Part shown: piece after piece, positions 1 to 8,357 of the stretch
Numbering within the stretch: position 1 is the stretch's first letter
Layout: each line of letters opens with the position of its first letter
From: a virus
Virus record (IMG/VR): IMGVR_UViG_3300023208_000003
Span: 62,001 to 126,000 of that record
DNA length: 64,000 nt
Reading direction: 5' to 3' (one strand)
The notes under the pieces: generated by a model
What the model saw: the letters and a program-made list of their open reading frames with translations, nothing else
Databases searched by the model: none
What the model was told of the DNA's origin: nothing
Made by a program: the position numbers and the translations under genes

Positions 1-434
1 TTATCAACTACGATACCTTTAAACGGAAGATTAATCCATACAAAACTATTAACTTCCATTTTTATGTCTGAACCAAATTCCGCACGAAGCTGTTGAATAA
101 ACCCATTCCGTAACTTTAAGCAATCAACGCTTTGAACCAATGGAAATGACATTTCAAGTTCATATACCGGGCCATCAGCTCCAAGTGACGTTAAAATATC
201 ATCGTCTTCATAATTATGTGTTCGCTTTAATGAAAAAGCGCGCTTAAAGTTATTTTTAACAGTGTTAAACTCTTCGACCGTAGCTGGAAATCTTCGCTCA
301 AGATCAGATTTGCTTATTTCGTGATCTTCTCCATTAAAAAGTTCATCATCAGATTCAATAAAAATCTTAGGAACTATTTTAAAAGCTGTTACTGGTTGCA
401 ACCCCTCTTTTAAGAAATGTTTAAAGTTTTGCAT
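1..434 (-). CDS. AKL-family protein, partial (3' end beyond window)
   Basis: The gene starts at an ATG at 434 and runs off the left edge, so only about 144 residues are visible. The N-terminus MQNFKHFLKEG has the MxxFKxFLxE shape of T4 capsid-targeting sequences, with a candidate prohead-protease site after FLKE. The start lies inside the end of the upstream gene: the 14 bp ATGCAAAACTTTAA at 434-421 encode both that gene's AKL stop and this protein's MQNF. The body is not recognised; I see acidic stretches such as ESDDELFNGEDHE. Family membership rests on the N-terminus and the junction, because the diagnostic C-terminus is outside the window. A packaged internal protein is inferred, not shown. 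Confidence 0.75.
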   Translation of the reverse strand, partial: MQNFKHFLKEGLQPVTAFKIVPKIFIESDDELFNGEDHEISKSDLERRFPATVEEFNTVKNNFKRAFSLKRTHNYEDDDILTSLGADGPVYELEMSFPLVQSVDCLKLRNGFIQQLRAEFGSDIKMEVNSFVWINLPFKGIVVD

Positions 435-1098
435 GCTGTCCAAATCCATTTTTAATTAATTCTGTTTTACATTCAAGCAGGTCACGATCTTCACTTTTTA
501 AGTAACCGTTCAAAGTACTTAACCAAACCGGTATATCATCAGTATCACAACGTAAAAATTCAAGATCATCAATTAATAAAAAACCAAGACCGCCCTCTTT
601 AAATTCATTAATATCAAAAAGACTTAAAGTCTTAAATGAAAAAGTATCCTTTGTAATTTTAATTTTTTTATGAATACCGCAAAGACTTTCAAATTTAGTG
701 TTACCATTTAAAAACAACTTAAAACCATCTGGTGACCAGACATTGTTTGGCATTTTAAAAAGATCAGCAAATATATTAACTGAAAATATTGAATATCCTA
801 ATTCGCTAATTTGTTTTTCAATCCATTTAAATGTAGATTGCGAAATAAGTTCAGTGCACGGTTTAATCGCTTCAAAATCAAATTCAAGTTCACTACCACG
901 ATCTAGATAAAAATCAATCGGTCGCAAATAAGGTTTAAATGAACTTTCATTCTTAAAGCTATAAACTAAACCACCAATATTATCTTTGAAATGATTAAGT
1001 TCTTCGCTAGATCTAGTAAAATTTACATCTAATACGATTTTAAAAAGTGCGTCATAATCAGGTTCAGCTTCTATTAAAAATTGCTTAAAGTTTTTCAT
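421..1098 (-). CDS. AKL-family protein, putative packaged internal protein
   Basis: The protein has 225 residues. The start at 1098 is chosen because its ATG overlaps the stop of the upstream hydrolase as ATGA, and it gives the N-terminus MKNFKQFLIEAE, which closely resembles T4 internal-protein targeting sequences (MKTYQEFIAEA) with FLIE|A as the cleavage site. Five codons upstream there is another ATG that would destroy this match. The middle holds SLCGIHKKIK followed by GGLGFLLIDDL, the block shared by most of the family. The end, DRDLLECKTELIKNG...AKL, is the family signature. A KMPNNVW segment also occurs, as KMPDKVW, in the member at 62917-63573, so these two are close relatives. Function is unknown. 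Confidence 0.85.
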   Translation of the reverse strand: MKNFKQFLIEAEPDYDALFKIVLDVNFTRSSEELNHFKDNIGGLVYSFKNESSFKPYLRPIDFYLDRGSELEFDFEAIKPCTELISQSTFKWIEKQISELGYSIFSVNIFADLFKMPNNVWSPDGFKLFLNGNTKFESLCGIHKKIKITKDTFSFKTLSLFDINEFKEGGLGFLLIDDLEFLRCDTDDIPVWLSTLNGYLKSEDRDLLECKTELIKNGFGQHAKL

Positions 1099-1637
1099 GG
1101 GGTCAACCAACACCTGTATTCTACGTGCATTGCATTTACAAAGATTCGCTCAAGCTCTGCTGGGCTAATACAAGTATCAGTGATTGGAAATCCGCCTTTC
1201 TTCCACATTTTTGCCGCCATTTCAGAACAAAATTCACCTTCTTCATTCACTGCTGGAAGCCAACAATATTGTTTTATGCCAGACCAAATAGCTTTCAAGT
1301 AACTGTATGGAGCTTTATTAATTTTAGAAAGTAAATCATCTGAAAATAATTTGAAATCAACATATGATGGCATCGCAAGAACATGAAGATCTTGTTTTGA
1401 ATATTCAGAAAGTGAAATAATTCTACGATGACTATCCATGGCTTCAACTAAAAACAAACGTTTTTCTTTTGTTAACTCATTTGTTAACCAAATTGCTATT
1501 CCAACATGATAAATTGGCGAGCCAGTAAAAAATGAAATCGTGCTGGCAAAAAGGGAGAATCTTTTAGGTCGAAGTATTGTTACAATATCACCACTTTCAA
1601 TTAACTCTCTACCTTGCGCGTACTGTAAAACTTTCAT
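1095..1637 (-). CDS. Permuted papain-like (YiiX/NlpC-P60 superfamily) hydrolase
   Basis: This 180-residue protein shows the circularly permuted papain-like pattern. SGDIVTI lies near residues 15-21, YHVGIAI carries the likely catalytic His44, and GEFCSEMAA carries the likely nucleophile Cys137. In known members of this superfamily these residues hydrolyse amide or ester bonds in peptidoglycan, lipids or proteins; the substrate here is unknown. The gene lies in a late structural operon, directly upstream of an AKL-family gene to which it is coupled by an ATGA overlap. It could be a virion-associated cell-wall enzyme or an effector. There is no signal peptide or membrane segment. The fold call is fairly sure; the role is inferred. 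Confidence 0.7.
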   Translation of the reverse strand: MKVLQYAQGRELIESGDIVTILRPKRFSLFASTISFFTGSPIYHVGIAIWLTNELTKEKRLFLVEAMDSHRRIISLSEYSKQDLHVLAMPSYVDFKLFSDDLLSKINKAPYSYLKAIWSGIKQYCWLPAVNEEGEFCSEMAAKMWKKGGFPITDTCISPAELERIFVNAMHVEYRCWLTP

Positions 1638-1873
1638 TAGACTATCCTTACTGAGCCAGTGCGAGCTACTGAATGATTTATTGTCAATGAATTGGCCGAT
1701 GTATACTCTATTGCTTCAGGAAACATAACAACTTTCTGCCCATTATAATCAATTCTTACGTCTAAAATTGGATACTGCTGATTTAAATTATGATTGATTA
1801 CCCAAATTGCTGAACTCGTATCTTGTGTAAAATTATAAGAAGGAACTCCAGGTGTCATTAAACTTTCAGACAT
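1637..1873 (-). CDS. Small single-module structural protein (WxIxH module)
   Basis: This 78-residue protein consists almost entirely of one copy of a module that recurs in this window, here called module A. IWVINHNL is followed by PILDVRI, a P-x-x-I strand region, SLTINHSV and a terminal G-x-V-R-I-V. The pattern alternates hydrophobic strands and suggests a small beta-sandwich. The same module ends the large fibre proteins at 2843-5338 and 5660-6658 and occurs three times in the 1706-aa protein. A clear AGGAG ribosome site precedes the ATG. It is probably a free-standing virion decoration or fibre-tip piece. Confidence 0.65.
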   Translation of the reverse strand: MSESLMTPGVPSYNFTQDTSSAIWVINHNLNQQYPILDVRIDYNGQKVVMFPEAIEYTSANSLTINHSVARTGSVRIV

Positions 1874-1886
1874 AATTTTCTCCTGT

Positions 1887-2126
1887 TTAAGATGCTATTC
1901 TAGCTACACCAGAATATGGCGCAGAAAAAGTAATAATAACAGTTCCAACAGTATTACAATCAACACCTAATGGCACCATTTTAACCCTGCCATACCCTTC
2001 AATATCAACCATTACATCGACGGCAACAGGGTTTGGAAAATTATGTAAAATAGCCCAAGTATCACTAGGTGAAGCTTGTTCAAAATTTACTGTTTGAAGA
2101 ACTGTGTGTTGTGCAAAGCTTGCCAT
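1887..2126 (-). CDS. Small single-module structural protein (WxIxH module)
   Basis: This is a second 79-residue stand-alone module A protein: DTWAILHNF, then AVDVMVD, VKMVPLGV, TVIITFSAP and GVARIAS. It is adjacent to, and co-oriented with, the 78-residue paralogue, and GGAGA lies just upstream of the ATG. The P-x-x-G closing turn (APYSGVARI) is closer to the modules inside the larger proteins than the first paralogue is. A virion adhesin or decoration role is inferred from context only. Confidence 0.65.
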   Translation of the reverse strand: MASFAQHTVLQTVNFEQASPSDTWAILHNFPNPVAVDVMVDIEGYGRVKMVPLGVDCNTVGTVIITFSAPYSGVARIAS

Positions 2127-2139
2127 ACATATTCTCCAA

Positions 2140-2742
2140 TTAAATTAATTTTGCCACGCCTACTTGTGGGTCAGTAAAACCAATAGTAAGCTGATTGACT
2201 GAATTATGTGTGATAACTTGAGGTTGAACTTCGACATTGCCAACGAAAACACGCACAATAGGATCATATCCAAGACCGTGATTTATTACCCAGCTAGATG
2301 CGGCAACTGTTTGATTCCAGGTAAAAGCAATTGTTGGTCTAACATTGCCAGAGATAGCTCCAGCCATTAACACAGCTTTACCGGCCATCTGCATTCCTAA
2401 CTTGACTTGAACTTGAGTATTATTAATTACATTAATTTCATCAGGAATAACCGCTTTATTTTCAGTATCCCAAATTTGAACAACTAAATCAGTACTATTC
2501 AACGGATGAATGATCGTCCATGTGGTGGTGCCAGTTTGCTGAATATGAACGTACATATCAATCTCATTTGTAAGAGGAATCCAAATTGGAAGTCCTCCAA
2601 CAATTGCCGCGCAAATATATACGATTTTATTTAAGAAAATTAAACGACCAACAACAGGTTCAGCTGGAAATTGTGTTTCAGTTTCCATTACGGCCTGTTG
2701 AATGAAATTATTTTGTAGGTCTATATTGCCGAAGTATTTCAT
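2140..2742 (-). CDS. Structural protein with two WxIxH modules
   Basis: The start is placed at the ATG at 2742 (MKYFGNIDLQNN), which has GGAG about six bases upstream; an in-frame TTG four codons earlier is less likely. That gives 200 residues. The first part (about residues 1-65) resembles the N-terminus of the fibre protein at 2843-5338: both begin with an MxxxGNIxLxNN motif, then a segment ending in a W-containing strand. Two module A copies follow, with TWTIIHPL and SWVINHGLGYDP as landmarks. A late promoter core lies at 2771-2778. It is probably a short fibre or fibre-associated protein, read together with the two single-module proteins downstream. Confidence 0.65.
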   Translation of the reverse strand: MKYFGNIDLQNNFIQQAVMETETQFPAEPVVGRLIFLNKIVYICAAIVGGLPIWIPLTNEIDMYVHIQQTGTTTWTIIHPLNSTDLVVQIWDTENKAVIPDEINVINNTQVQVKLGMQMAGKAVLMAGAISGNVRPTIAFTWNQTVAASSWVINHGLGYDPIVRVFVGNVEVQPQVITHNSVNQLTIGFTDPQVGVAKLI

Positions 2743-2770
2743 TGAAAGCTCCAATTGAATTGATTTTACA

Positions 2771-2778
2771 TATTTATC
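2771..2778 (-). promoter_or_regulatory. T4-type late promoter core
   Basis: On the minus strand this reads GATAAATA, close to the T4 late consensus TATAAATA. It lies about 30 bases upstream of the ATG at 2742 and immediately beyond the terminator of the preceding fibre gene, so it would start a new transcript for the module A and AKL genes down to the left edge. Confidence 0.65.
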
Positions 2779-2791
2779 GCAAAGACAAAGA

Positions 2792-2815
2792 AAAGGGGCG
2801 CTTAAGCGCCCCTTT
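2792..2815 (-). terminator. Rho-independent terminator after the tail-fibre gene
   Basis: A perfect 10-bp stem, AAAGGGGCGC at 2792-2801 with GCGCCCCTTT at 2806-2815, closes a TTAA loop. On the minus strand it is followed by a T-rich tract (TTTTCTTT). It lies just past the stop of the 831-residue fibre gene and ahead of a new late promoter, so it separates two transcription units. Confidence 0.85.
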
Positions 2816-2842
2816 CTTACATCGATTTAATTAACTAGTGTC

Positions 2843-5338
2843 TTATGCAAGACCCATTACAACTGCCTTAATAGCAACTGCTACGTTGAAGGTAATTGTC
2901 AAAGTAGAGCTGTTATTAAATACGATGCTCTGAGGAATGATAACTTCGTCTGAACTATCGCAAATGGTTACGTTGCAGAACTTCTGACCAAGGTTATGGG
3001 TAACAGTGTGAGAAGTTGCGGCACCGCCGGTGTACAAGTAGTACATTGCGGTGACACGGTTGTTGATCTGAGTATCAAGTGTCTTAAGAGCAGTATCAAG
3101 AGCAGAAACTGCAGCCTTGAACGTTGTTGATGCGTCAACATAATTGGTACCAGACCATGCGTTCAATGAACCGTCAGTGTTAAGACCAACAGAAGATTCA
3201 ACAGCGTTAACTTCAGCAAGTAAGCTAGATGCGCTGCTTTCAATTGAATCAAGACGAGTATCAACAGCTTCGATTGCAGCCTGAACAGTAGCAGGTGCGC
3301 CTGGAAGACTTGCAGTTGTGTTAACAAAGGTAATTGCAGATGCCTTGTGGGTGTGGTTACCAGGAGCCGCTTCGGTTGCACCGTCGCCCAAGGAAACACC
3401 GACAGCGTCAGCAGTAACAACGATAGTACCTACACCAGTCCAATCATTTGGATCGTCAAGACCTGTTGCACCAGTACCAGCAGCAGAAACAACTGCTAGA
3501 GCAGTACCGTTACCACCAATCAAACCAGCACCTGCAACGGAAGCGGTAAGCTCTGCTTCAGTGATAGTGTTTGTGGTTACCTTCAAGCCGTTTGCAGACT
3601 GAACGAGACGACCATTACCGCCGAGATCAAGCAAGAGGTGAACTTTTGCATTGGTAGCGGTAGAACGGGAAGTTGCGTTTTCAGTAAGAATAAGCGCAGA
3701 AGAAGTAGGATCGTAAAGATCAATACCAACTTCATCACCAGGAAGTTCTACGATACCTGCACCAAGGTTGACATTGAGCGTGTTGCCAGTCTTAGAAAGA
3801 CCAATACCAGCTGTTACACCAGAAGCACCGTTGAACTGAACAAAAGAAACTGCGTCAGTACCAACAGTAGTAACTGCGTTAATCTGTGTCCAAGCGGTGT
3901 GGGCGTATACAGTGCCGTTTTCAACAAGAACTGCAGAGCCTTCAAATTCGGCAGCGGCGTCAAAATCTGTTGTACGAACCCAGGTGCCGGCCTTTGCTAA
4001 ATAGATACCGTTTTCTGCAGCTGCAGTCTGAGCAGTAACAAGAACGCGCTCATCAGCAGAAAGCATGTGACCATCAAGAGTCAAAAGACCGCCAGTGGTA
4101 AGATCAACGTTTGCTGCTGCAAGAGCGGCAACTGGTTGCTTCCAAGAAAGACCAGTGATAGCTGCTTCCAACTGATTCTTGTTAATTGCGTCAGTACCTG
4201 CAACACCAGGAGCAAGGTTAGTAAGCTTGTAGCTGTTGAAGCTGATATCATGAGCAACGTTAGAAGAACCTGCATTATCCGCGCGGATGAACATTGATTC
4301 GTCAAGAACTGCAATGTTGCCAAGACCAAGAGAGGTACGAGCAGCAGCGCCGCGCTTAAGAGTCCAACGAGAACCTTCTGCACCACCAGTACCAACCATA
4401 ACGTCATTCTGACCGCCGTGGGTAACAGCAACTGTATTGATTGTAAGGGTTTCAGAAGAATCTGCAGCAGGTGCAAAACCAGCGATTGTATCAAGGTCTG
4501 CATCCCAAGCTTGAACATTTGAACCAAGGGCAACACCGAGTTCAGTACGGAAAGCGGCGGCGTCAATAATAGTGAAGGTGCCATCACCAGCAGAAACACC
4601 AATGATATAACGGTTAGATGCGGTTGGAGTAAGAGCTGCAAGAGAAGTAAGCTGAGCATCAAGTGGTTGCTTGTTATCTAACTGATCTTGAATTGCGGAT
4701 GTTACGCCATCAACATAGTTAAGTTCAACGGTCGTAAGAGTTGCGCCGGTAAGAATATTAAGCTCAGCAGCTGTAGAAGTAACAGCGTGAAGCTTAACTA
4801 AATCTGCAGTTACAACACCTGAAGTATGAAGCTGATTAACTTCAGAAGCGGTAGATGTAACATTAGAAACATCAGCAAGTACTAAAGTGTGATTATCCCA
4901 CTTTGAAGTAGTACCGTTGAACATTGCAACTTGACCAGTTGTGGCTGCGAGAACGTTAACGTCGTCAAGTTCAGCAAAAGTATTGTGTGCAGTCATTGCG
5001 GTCTGCAACAAGTTAATTGCGTTAGTTACTGAGGTAGCACCTGCAGCGTAACCAGAGAAAGCTGCGCTGTTGAAAGTACCATCAGCGTTAACTGCTGTAC
5101 CAAGAGAAGACTCAAGGTAATCAACTTCTTGCTGGAGAGCGGTAGCGTTACCACCAGTAGCAAAAGCCATCCAGGAGGTGCCGTTATTGTAGTAGTAGAT
5201 GTTATCTACTGTATTAAAATAGATACGGCCCTTTTCAGAAGATGAAACTGTAGGCGCTGTAGTTAAGCGCTCAATCACAAAATTCTGAACTTCACCCTGG
5301 CCGCCATTGTTAAGGGTAATATTACCATTTATTCTCAT
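2843..5338 (-). CDS. Putative long tail fibre protein
   Basis: This 831-residue protein is rich in Ala, Thr, Gly, Val and Asn and has features of trimeric phage fibres. There is an N-terminal segment with a GRIYFNTVDN...YYNNGTSW strand pair, then many short repeats of the TAAELNILTGATLTTVEL and DKQPLDAQLTSLAAL type, a GNHTHKASAI motif, and a coiled-coil-like stretch near residues 690-760 (AAIEAVDTRLDSIESSASS). It ends in one module A (SHTVTHNLG...IPQSIVF). An AAGGAG site precedes the ATG. Its base composition is visibly more GC-rich than its neighbours, like the capsid gene, which suggests high expression or a different origin. A dedicated terminator lies downstream. Receptor binding is inferred. 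Confidence 0.75.
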   Translation of the reverse strand: MRINGNITLNNGGQGEVQNFVIERLTTAPTVSSSEKGRIYFNTVDNIYYYNNGTSWMAFATGGNATALQQEVDYLESSLGTAVNADGTFNSAAFSGYAAGATSVTNAINLLQTAMTAHNTFAELDDVNVLAATTGQVAMFNGTTSKWDNHTLVLADVSNVTSTASEVNQLHTSGVVTADLVKLHAVTSTAAELNILTGATLTTVELNYVDGVTSAIQDQLDNKQPLDAQLTSLAALTPTASNRYIIGVSAGDGTFTIIDAAAFRTELGVALGSNVQAWDADLDTIAGFAPAADSSETLTINTVAVTHGGQNDVMVGTGGAEGSRWTLKRGAAARTSLGLGNIAVLDESMFIRADNAGSSNVAHDISFNSYKLTNLAPGVAGTDAINKNQLEAAITGLSWKQPVAALAAANVDLTTGGLLTLDGHMLSADERVLVTAQTAAAENGIYLAKAGTWVRTTDFDAAAEFEGSAVLVENGTVYAHTAWTQINAVTTVGTDAVSFVQFNGASGVTAGIGLSKTGNTLNVNLGAGIVELPGDEVGIDLYDPTSSALILTENATSRSTATNAKVHLLLDLGGNGRLVQSANGLKVTTNTITEAELTASVAGAGLIGGNGTALAVVSAAGTGATGLDDPNDWTGVGTIVVTADAVGVSLGDGATEAAPGNHTHKASAITFVNTTASLPGAPATVQAAIEAVDTRLDSIESSASSLLAEVNAVESSVGLNTDGSLNAWSGTNYVDASTTFKAAVSALDTALKTLDTQINNRVTAMYYLYTGGAATSHTVTHNLGQKFCNVTICDSSDEVIIPQSIVFNNSSTLTITFNVAVAIKAVVMGLA

Positions 5339-5374
5339 TGTTTAACTCCTTTAGGATAGATAGAAAATCTCTTT

Positions 5375-5605
5375 TTAGTATTGTCTACGAACACTTGTTG
5401 TTAGCGCTTTGATCGCGTTGTTAAACGCAACTGGTTCTACTAACAACTGCCCCAGATCATATAACTGAACAGTATCATCGCCAACATCTTCAAAAAAGAA
5501 GGTTCCTTTATTTCCAGTTTTTTCAATATGGTGCAACTTAAAGCCTTTAACTTTCAAGGCTGCAGCTAATACAATATCCTGTGTATTAATTAGTTTTTCA
5601 GTCAT
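5375..5605 (-). CDS. Small phage protein, DUF5659-like
   Basis: This is a 76-residue protein. INTQDIVLAAALKVKGFKL, then a charged hairpin (EKTGNKGTFFFEDV) and a C-terminal helix with AFNNAIKALTTSVRRQY resemble the small DUF5659 proteins often found beside phage structural genes. Their function is not established. It is read from the late promoter at 5639-5646 and lies directly upstream of the long fibre gene, so a helper role in fibre expression or folding is possible but unproven. Confidence 0.55.
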   Translation of the reverse strand: MTEKLINTQDIVLAAALKVKGFKLHHIEKTGNKGTFFFEDVGDDTVQLYDLGQLLVEPVAFNNAIKALTTSVRRQY

Positions 5606-5638
5606 ATTATTTCCTATATCGTATGTTCGTTATGCCAC

Positions 5639-5646
5639 TATTTATG
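5639..5646 (-). promoter_or_regulatory. T4-type late promoter core
   Basis: The minus strand reads CATAAATA, about 35 bases upstream of the 76-residue gene that starts at 5605. The GAAAATTCAAT context upstream is AT-rich. It would drive the small gene and the long fibre gene as one late unit ending at the terminator at 2792-2815. Confidence 0.6.
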
Positions 5647-5659
5647 AAAATTCAATTTT

Positions 5660-6658
5660 TTAGAAGCAAATTAACATCGCATATCCACTTTGTGGAGCGC
5701 CGAATGTTATCTGTACAGTGTCTAAATCAATAACTTGAACTTTATCTGGCAGAATTGAAGTAAAACCACCATCATAAATTGACCATTGAATACGCATTGT
5801 GTGTTTGTTGTGTGTTACTACCCAAATAGTGGCAGCAACGTTTTGAACATGCTCATATCCCTGTGGGCCTGAGGCAGTTACGTGAATATTTTGTACGGTT
5901 GTCGCTAAGTTGCTAAGAGCTTGTTGAACATTAGTTGCGCCTGGTATTGAACTAATAGGTGTAATCGAAATTTCAGTAGCAGCGTGTTTAGCATTACCAT
6001 CATAAGTAAGGTGATTCTGAACTGAGTTGTTTAGTGTGGTAATGTTAACGTTGTTAATTGTTCCATTAACAGACATATTACCTGAAATTGACGCAGTTCC
6101 AGTAATAAGCGTTGCTTGGAGAAACGCGTTACCATCTTTGTCAATTCTAAATACTGGGGCACCGCCAAACGTTTTACGTACAGTAATTAAATCAACAGCT
6201 GGAACAACTCCGGCGTCAGGTTCAATTTTTAGCGGGGTTACGTTAGCATTTGATGGAGTAATTTGCCAGTGATCTGAATCTTGAATGTTTGTATTGACAA
6301 TAGTTGAATTGCCAAGAACATTTAAATCACCAGTAATAGTAACAGCGCCAGTGCTTGAATCAACCTTAAAGAAAATTGTGGAATTGTTATCATCATAGAT
6401 AACAAAATCCTTACCAGTATCGAGCTTAATTGAAGCATTGCCTTGATTATCATGAGATGCATCGTAAATTGTTTGTAAGTCTAGAGCATTGCCGTGATGA
6501 CCACTTGTTGATGAGCCATCATCAAATAAAAGTCCTCTACCGCCAACGGTAAACGTTGAATTACTTGTACCACCCGCATTAATCGTTTCACCATCACGAA
6601 GACGATCAAAAATACCATCTTCGCTAAGATAAATAACCCGTCTGATGCTTGTTGTCAT
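5660..6658 (-). CDS. Tail fibre/baseplate-attached structural protein
   Basis: This 332-residue protein has three parts. The N-terminal region (about 1-130) has a GRGLLFDDGSSTSGHHGNAL stretch and repeats of the DSSTGAVTITGDLNVLGN type that recall fibre shaft repeats. The middle (130-260) contains SISGNMSVNGTINNVNI and a helix, TNVQQALSNLATTVQNI. The C-terminus (about 268-332) is one module A (TIWVVTHN...LPDKVQVI...FGAPQSGYAMLI). The neighbours are other fibre and structural genes in the same orientation. A short fibre or fibre-connector is the likely role. Confidence 0.6.
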   Translation of the reverse strand: MTTSIRRVIYLSEDGIFDRLRDGETINAGGTSNSTFTVGGRGLLFDDGSSTSGHHGNALDLQTIYDASHDNQGNASIKLDTGKDFVIYDDNNSTIFFKVDSSTGAVTITGDLNVLGNSTIVNTNIQDSDHWQITPSNANVTPLKIEPDAGVVPAVDLITVRKTFGGAPVFRIDKDGNAFLQATLITGTASISGNMSVNGTINNVNITTLNNSVQNHLTYDGNAKHAATEISITPISSIPGATNVQQALSNLATTVQNIHVTASGPQGYEHVQNVAATIWVVTHNKHTMRIQWSIYDGGFTSILPDKVQVIDLDTVQITFGAPQSGYAMLICF

Positions 6659-6667
6659 TATGGCACC

Positions 6668-7630
6668 TTAAATTGATAAACGCACTGCTGGCATTAAGTT
6701 CATAAAAACTGCATCTTTATCATAGACAAATCCAACTTGTTGCGATATACCAACTGCTGGTGGAGATAAAGTAATCTCTCCATTTGCTGAACAAAATAAT
6801 GGTTTACCAGCTGATGTCGATGCAAAATTCCATTGATCATTTCTAACGATGCCGTTTGCAACTACGTGCCCGACCTCTGTGGCGTATAAATCTTCCTGTA
6901 CGATACCATGAATTTGACGATTCGGTTGCGCTGATGAAGCTAACGCAATCTTACCAAAATTAACATATGAAACCAAGTGAAATTTTGGGATAGGTTCAAC
7001 TGCTTCTCCGAAAAGTTGAGCAGCTTCAAACTTAACATTTTCACTCGAAGTGTGAGAAATTTTTAAATCTGACTCAGTAGTAACAAACGTTCCATCATTA
7101 TTACGAAGCGGTTTATTGTTAGTACCGAATATGATGTTACCAGAATTTACTTCCTGATGCTTGTTGATCTGTGATCCAACAGGAAACGGAATAATGATGG
7201 CGTTGCTATCATAAGTTGCAGCAAAAAGACGAATTTTTGGAATCCACTTTGAGCCATTCCAAACTTTCATCGTCATTTCAGATAAATCAAACCAGTGCTG
7301 ATCCTTTGCAGGATTTACTGGCTGATTTGGAGTAATCATTGGCGGCAGCGTTGTAAAGCTGCGAGTCAAACTACCATCAAGAAAGCTAATATCCCAATAC
7401 AGATATTGCGTTATACCGTGAGGCGCAAACGGCCCCCAAGCGTGCGTTATAGTCTTCGTTTCTTCAATTAAATAGTTAGCGCCTTGATGCGCAATTGAAA
7501 TAATTGTTGGATCAGGTGATATAATTAAATCAATAAATTCACCACCAAGAGACGACTTACGTAAGAATGTTGGTGTTCCAGTGTAATCCGTTTGACAACG
7601 TACAATTCCGTGTCTAAAGCTTAGTCTCAC
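6668..7630 (-). CDS. Virion structural protein, tail/baseplate region
   Basis: This 320-residue protein starts with GTG at 7630, preceded by GAGG. I do not recognise a named family. Visible features are TITHAWGPFAPHGITQYLYWD near residues 80-100, which phage structural proteins with adhesive domains sometimes show, and a DQHWFDLSEMTMKVWNGSKW strand pair. The latter matches the KVWNG-x-x-W repeats in the gp13 homologue at 58332-59864. There are no transmembrane segments. Its position between fibre genes and the giant baseplate genes suggests a tail-surface or baseplate component. Confidence 0.5.
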   Translation of the reverse strand: MRLSFRHGIVRCQTDYTGTPTFLRKSSLGGEFIDLIISPDPTIISIAHQGANYLIEETKTITHAWGPFAPHGITQYLYWDISFLDGSLTRSFTTLPPMITPNQPVNPAKDQHWFDLSEMTMKVWNGSKWIPKIRLFAATYDSNAIIIPFPVGSQINKHQEVNSGNIIFGTNNKPLRNNDGTFVTTESDLKISHTSSENVKFEAAQLFGEAVEPIPKFHLVSYVNFGKIALASSAQPNRQIHGIVQEDLYATEVGHVVANGIVRNDQWNFASTSAGKPLFCSANGEITLSPPAVGISQQVGFVYDKDAVFMNLMPAVRLSI

Positions 7631-7648
7631 AGTTTAAATCCTCTATCC

Positions 7649-8305
7649 TTAAGAAACTGAAATAGTCAAACTGTAAGTAATTAACAGCTCACGATTAGCA
7701 GTTTTTTCAATTGGATTAAAAATCAAATGTGTTAAAAGCAGTCCGCCGGCATTTGCAGCACCGTTAGAAGCAGTATCTGCCAAGAGTGCTAGTTCATCGA
7801 AAGCAAAACTATATCCAAAATCAGTGCCGGGTCCATACGGAGGGTCTATTGACGGCGGATTTGCTAAAGCTTGATCTGGTCCCGTATCAGTTGATAGCTG
7901 TGTTGCAGGTTCATTGACAGCAAGTGTAAGCGTTGCAACCACAATTGATGTTAAATCGCCTGGAACAGAGCTTGCCGCAGAAATACAAGAATTACCTGAA
8001 CCAACAGACACTGAAGAATCATCAATAACTTCTTCATACGTTTGGTTGTAAAGCGTTGCATTTACGCCAGTCGTATTTGGTTGCAAGTAGTTAATTTTTA
8101 ACGCAGAGTCAATATAAGTTCCACCATTACCAAGCGCAAGCTTAAAAATTGTTCCATAAGGTTCATTTGCTAAACCACGGGCAATAGTGCGCGCCATGTT
8201 CTGCGGATGAACAGCGTTGCATGTCCAAGGAAGAAGGATTTCTCCAGTCTTCTTATCTTCTATCTTAACGCGTCCTTTTACAAAGGATGAAAATCTTTCG
8301 TACAT
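7649..8305 (-). CDS. Virion structural protein, function unknown
   Basis: This is a 218-residue protein. It opens with MYERFSSFVKGRVKIEDKKTGE and has a HPQNMARTIARGLANE helix followed by IFKLALGNGGTYID; the rest is beta-rich. Proteins of this pattern occur near baseplate genes in large myoviruses, but I cannot name a T4 counterpart. A late promoter core at 8344-8351 lies about 40 bases upstream of the ATG, so it starts its own late unit that continues into the 320- and 332-residue proteins. Confidence 0.5.
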   Translation of the reverse strand: MYERFSSFVKGRVKIEDKKTGEILLPWTCNAVHPQNMARTIARGLANEPYGTIFKLALGNGGTYIDSALKINYLQPNTTGVNATLYNQTYEEVIDDSSVSVGSGNSCISAASSVPGDLTSIVVATLTLAVNEPATQLSTDTGPDQALANPPSIDPPYGPGTDFGYSFAFDELALLADTASNGAANAGGLLLTHLIFNPIEKTANRELLITYSLTISVS

Positions 8306-8343
8306 ATTAGATGTCCCTAAAAAGTTTAGTATTGCATTTGTGT

Positions 8344-8351
8344 TATTTATG
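8344..8351 (-). promoter_or_regulatory. T4-type late promoter core
   Basis: The minus strand reads CATAAATA in the short gap between the 1706-residue gene and the 218-residue gene. Distance to the downstream start codon (8305) is about 40 bases, as at the other late promoters in this window. Confidence 0.6.
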
Positions 8352-8357
8352 AAAAAA

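Noticed and set aside
3638-4662. Several open frames opposite or out of frame within the long fibre gene
   Set aside because: They are frame shadows of the repetitive, Ala/Thr-rich fibre coding sequence, with no ribosome sites and low-complexity Leu- or Cys-rich products.
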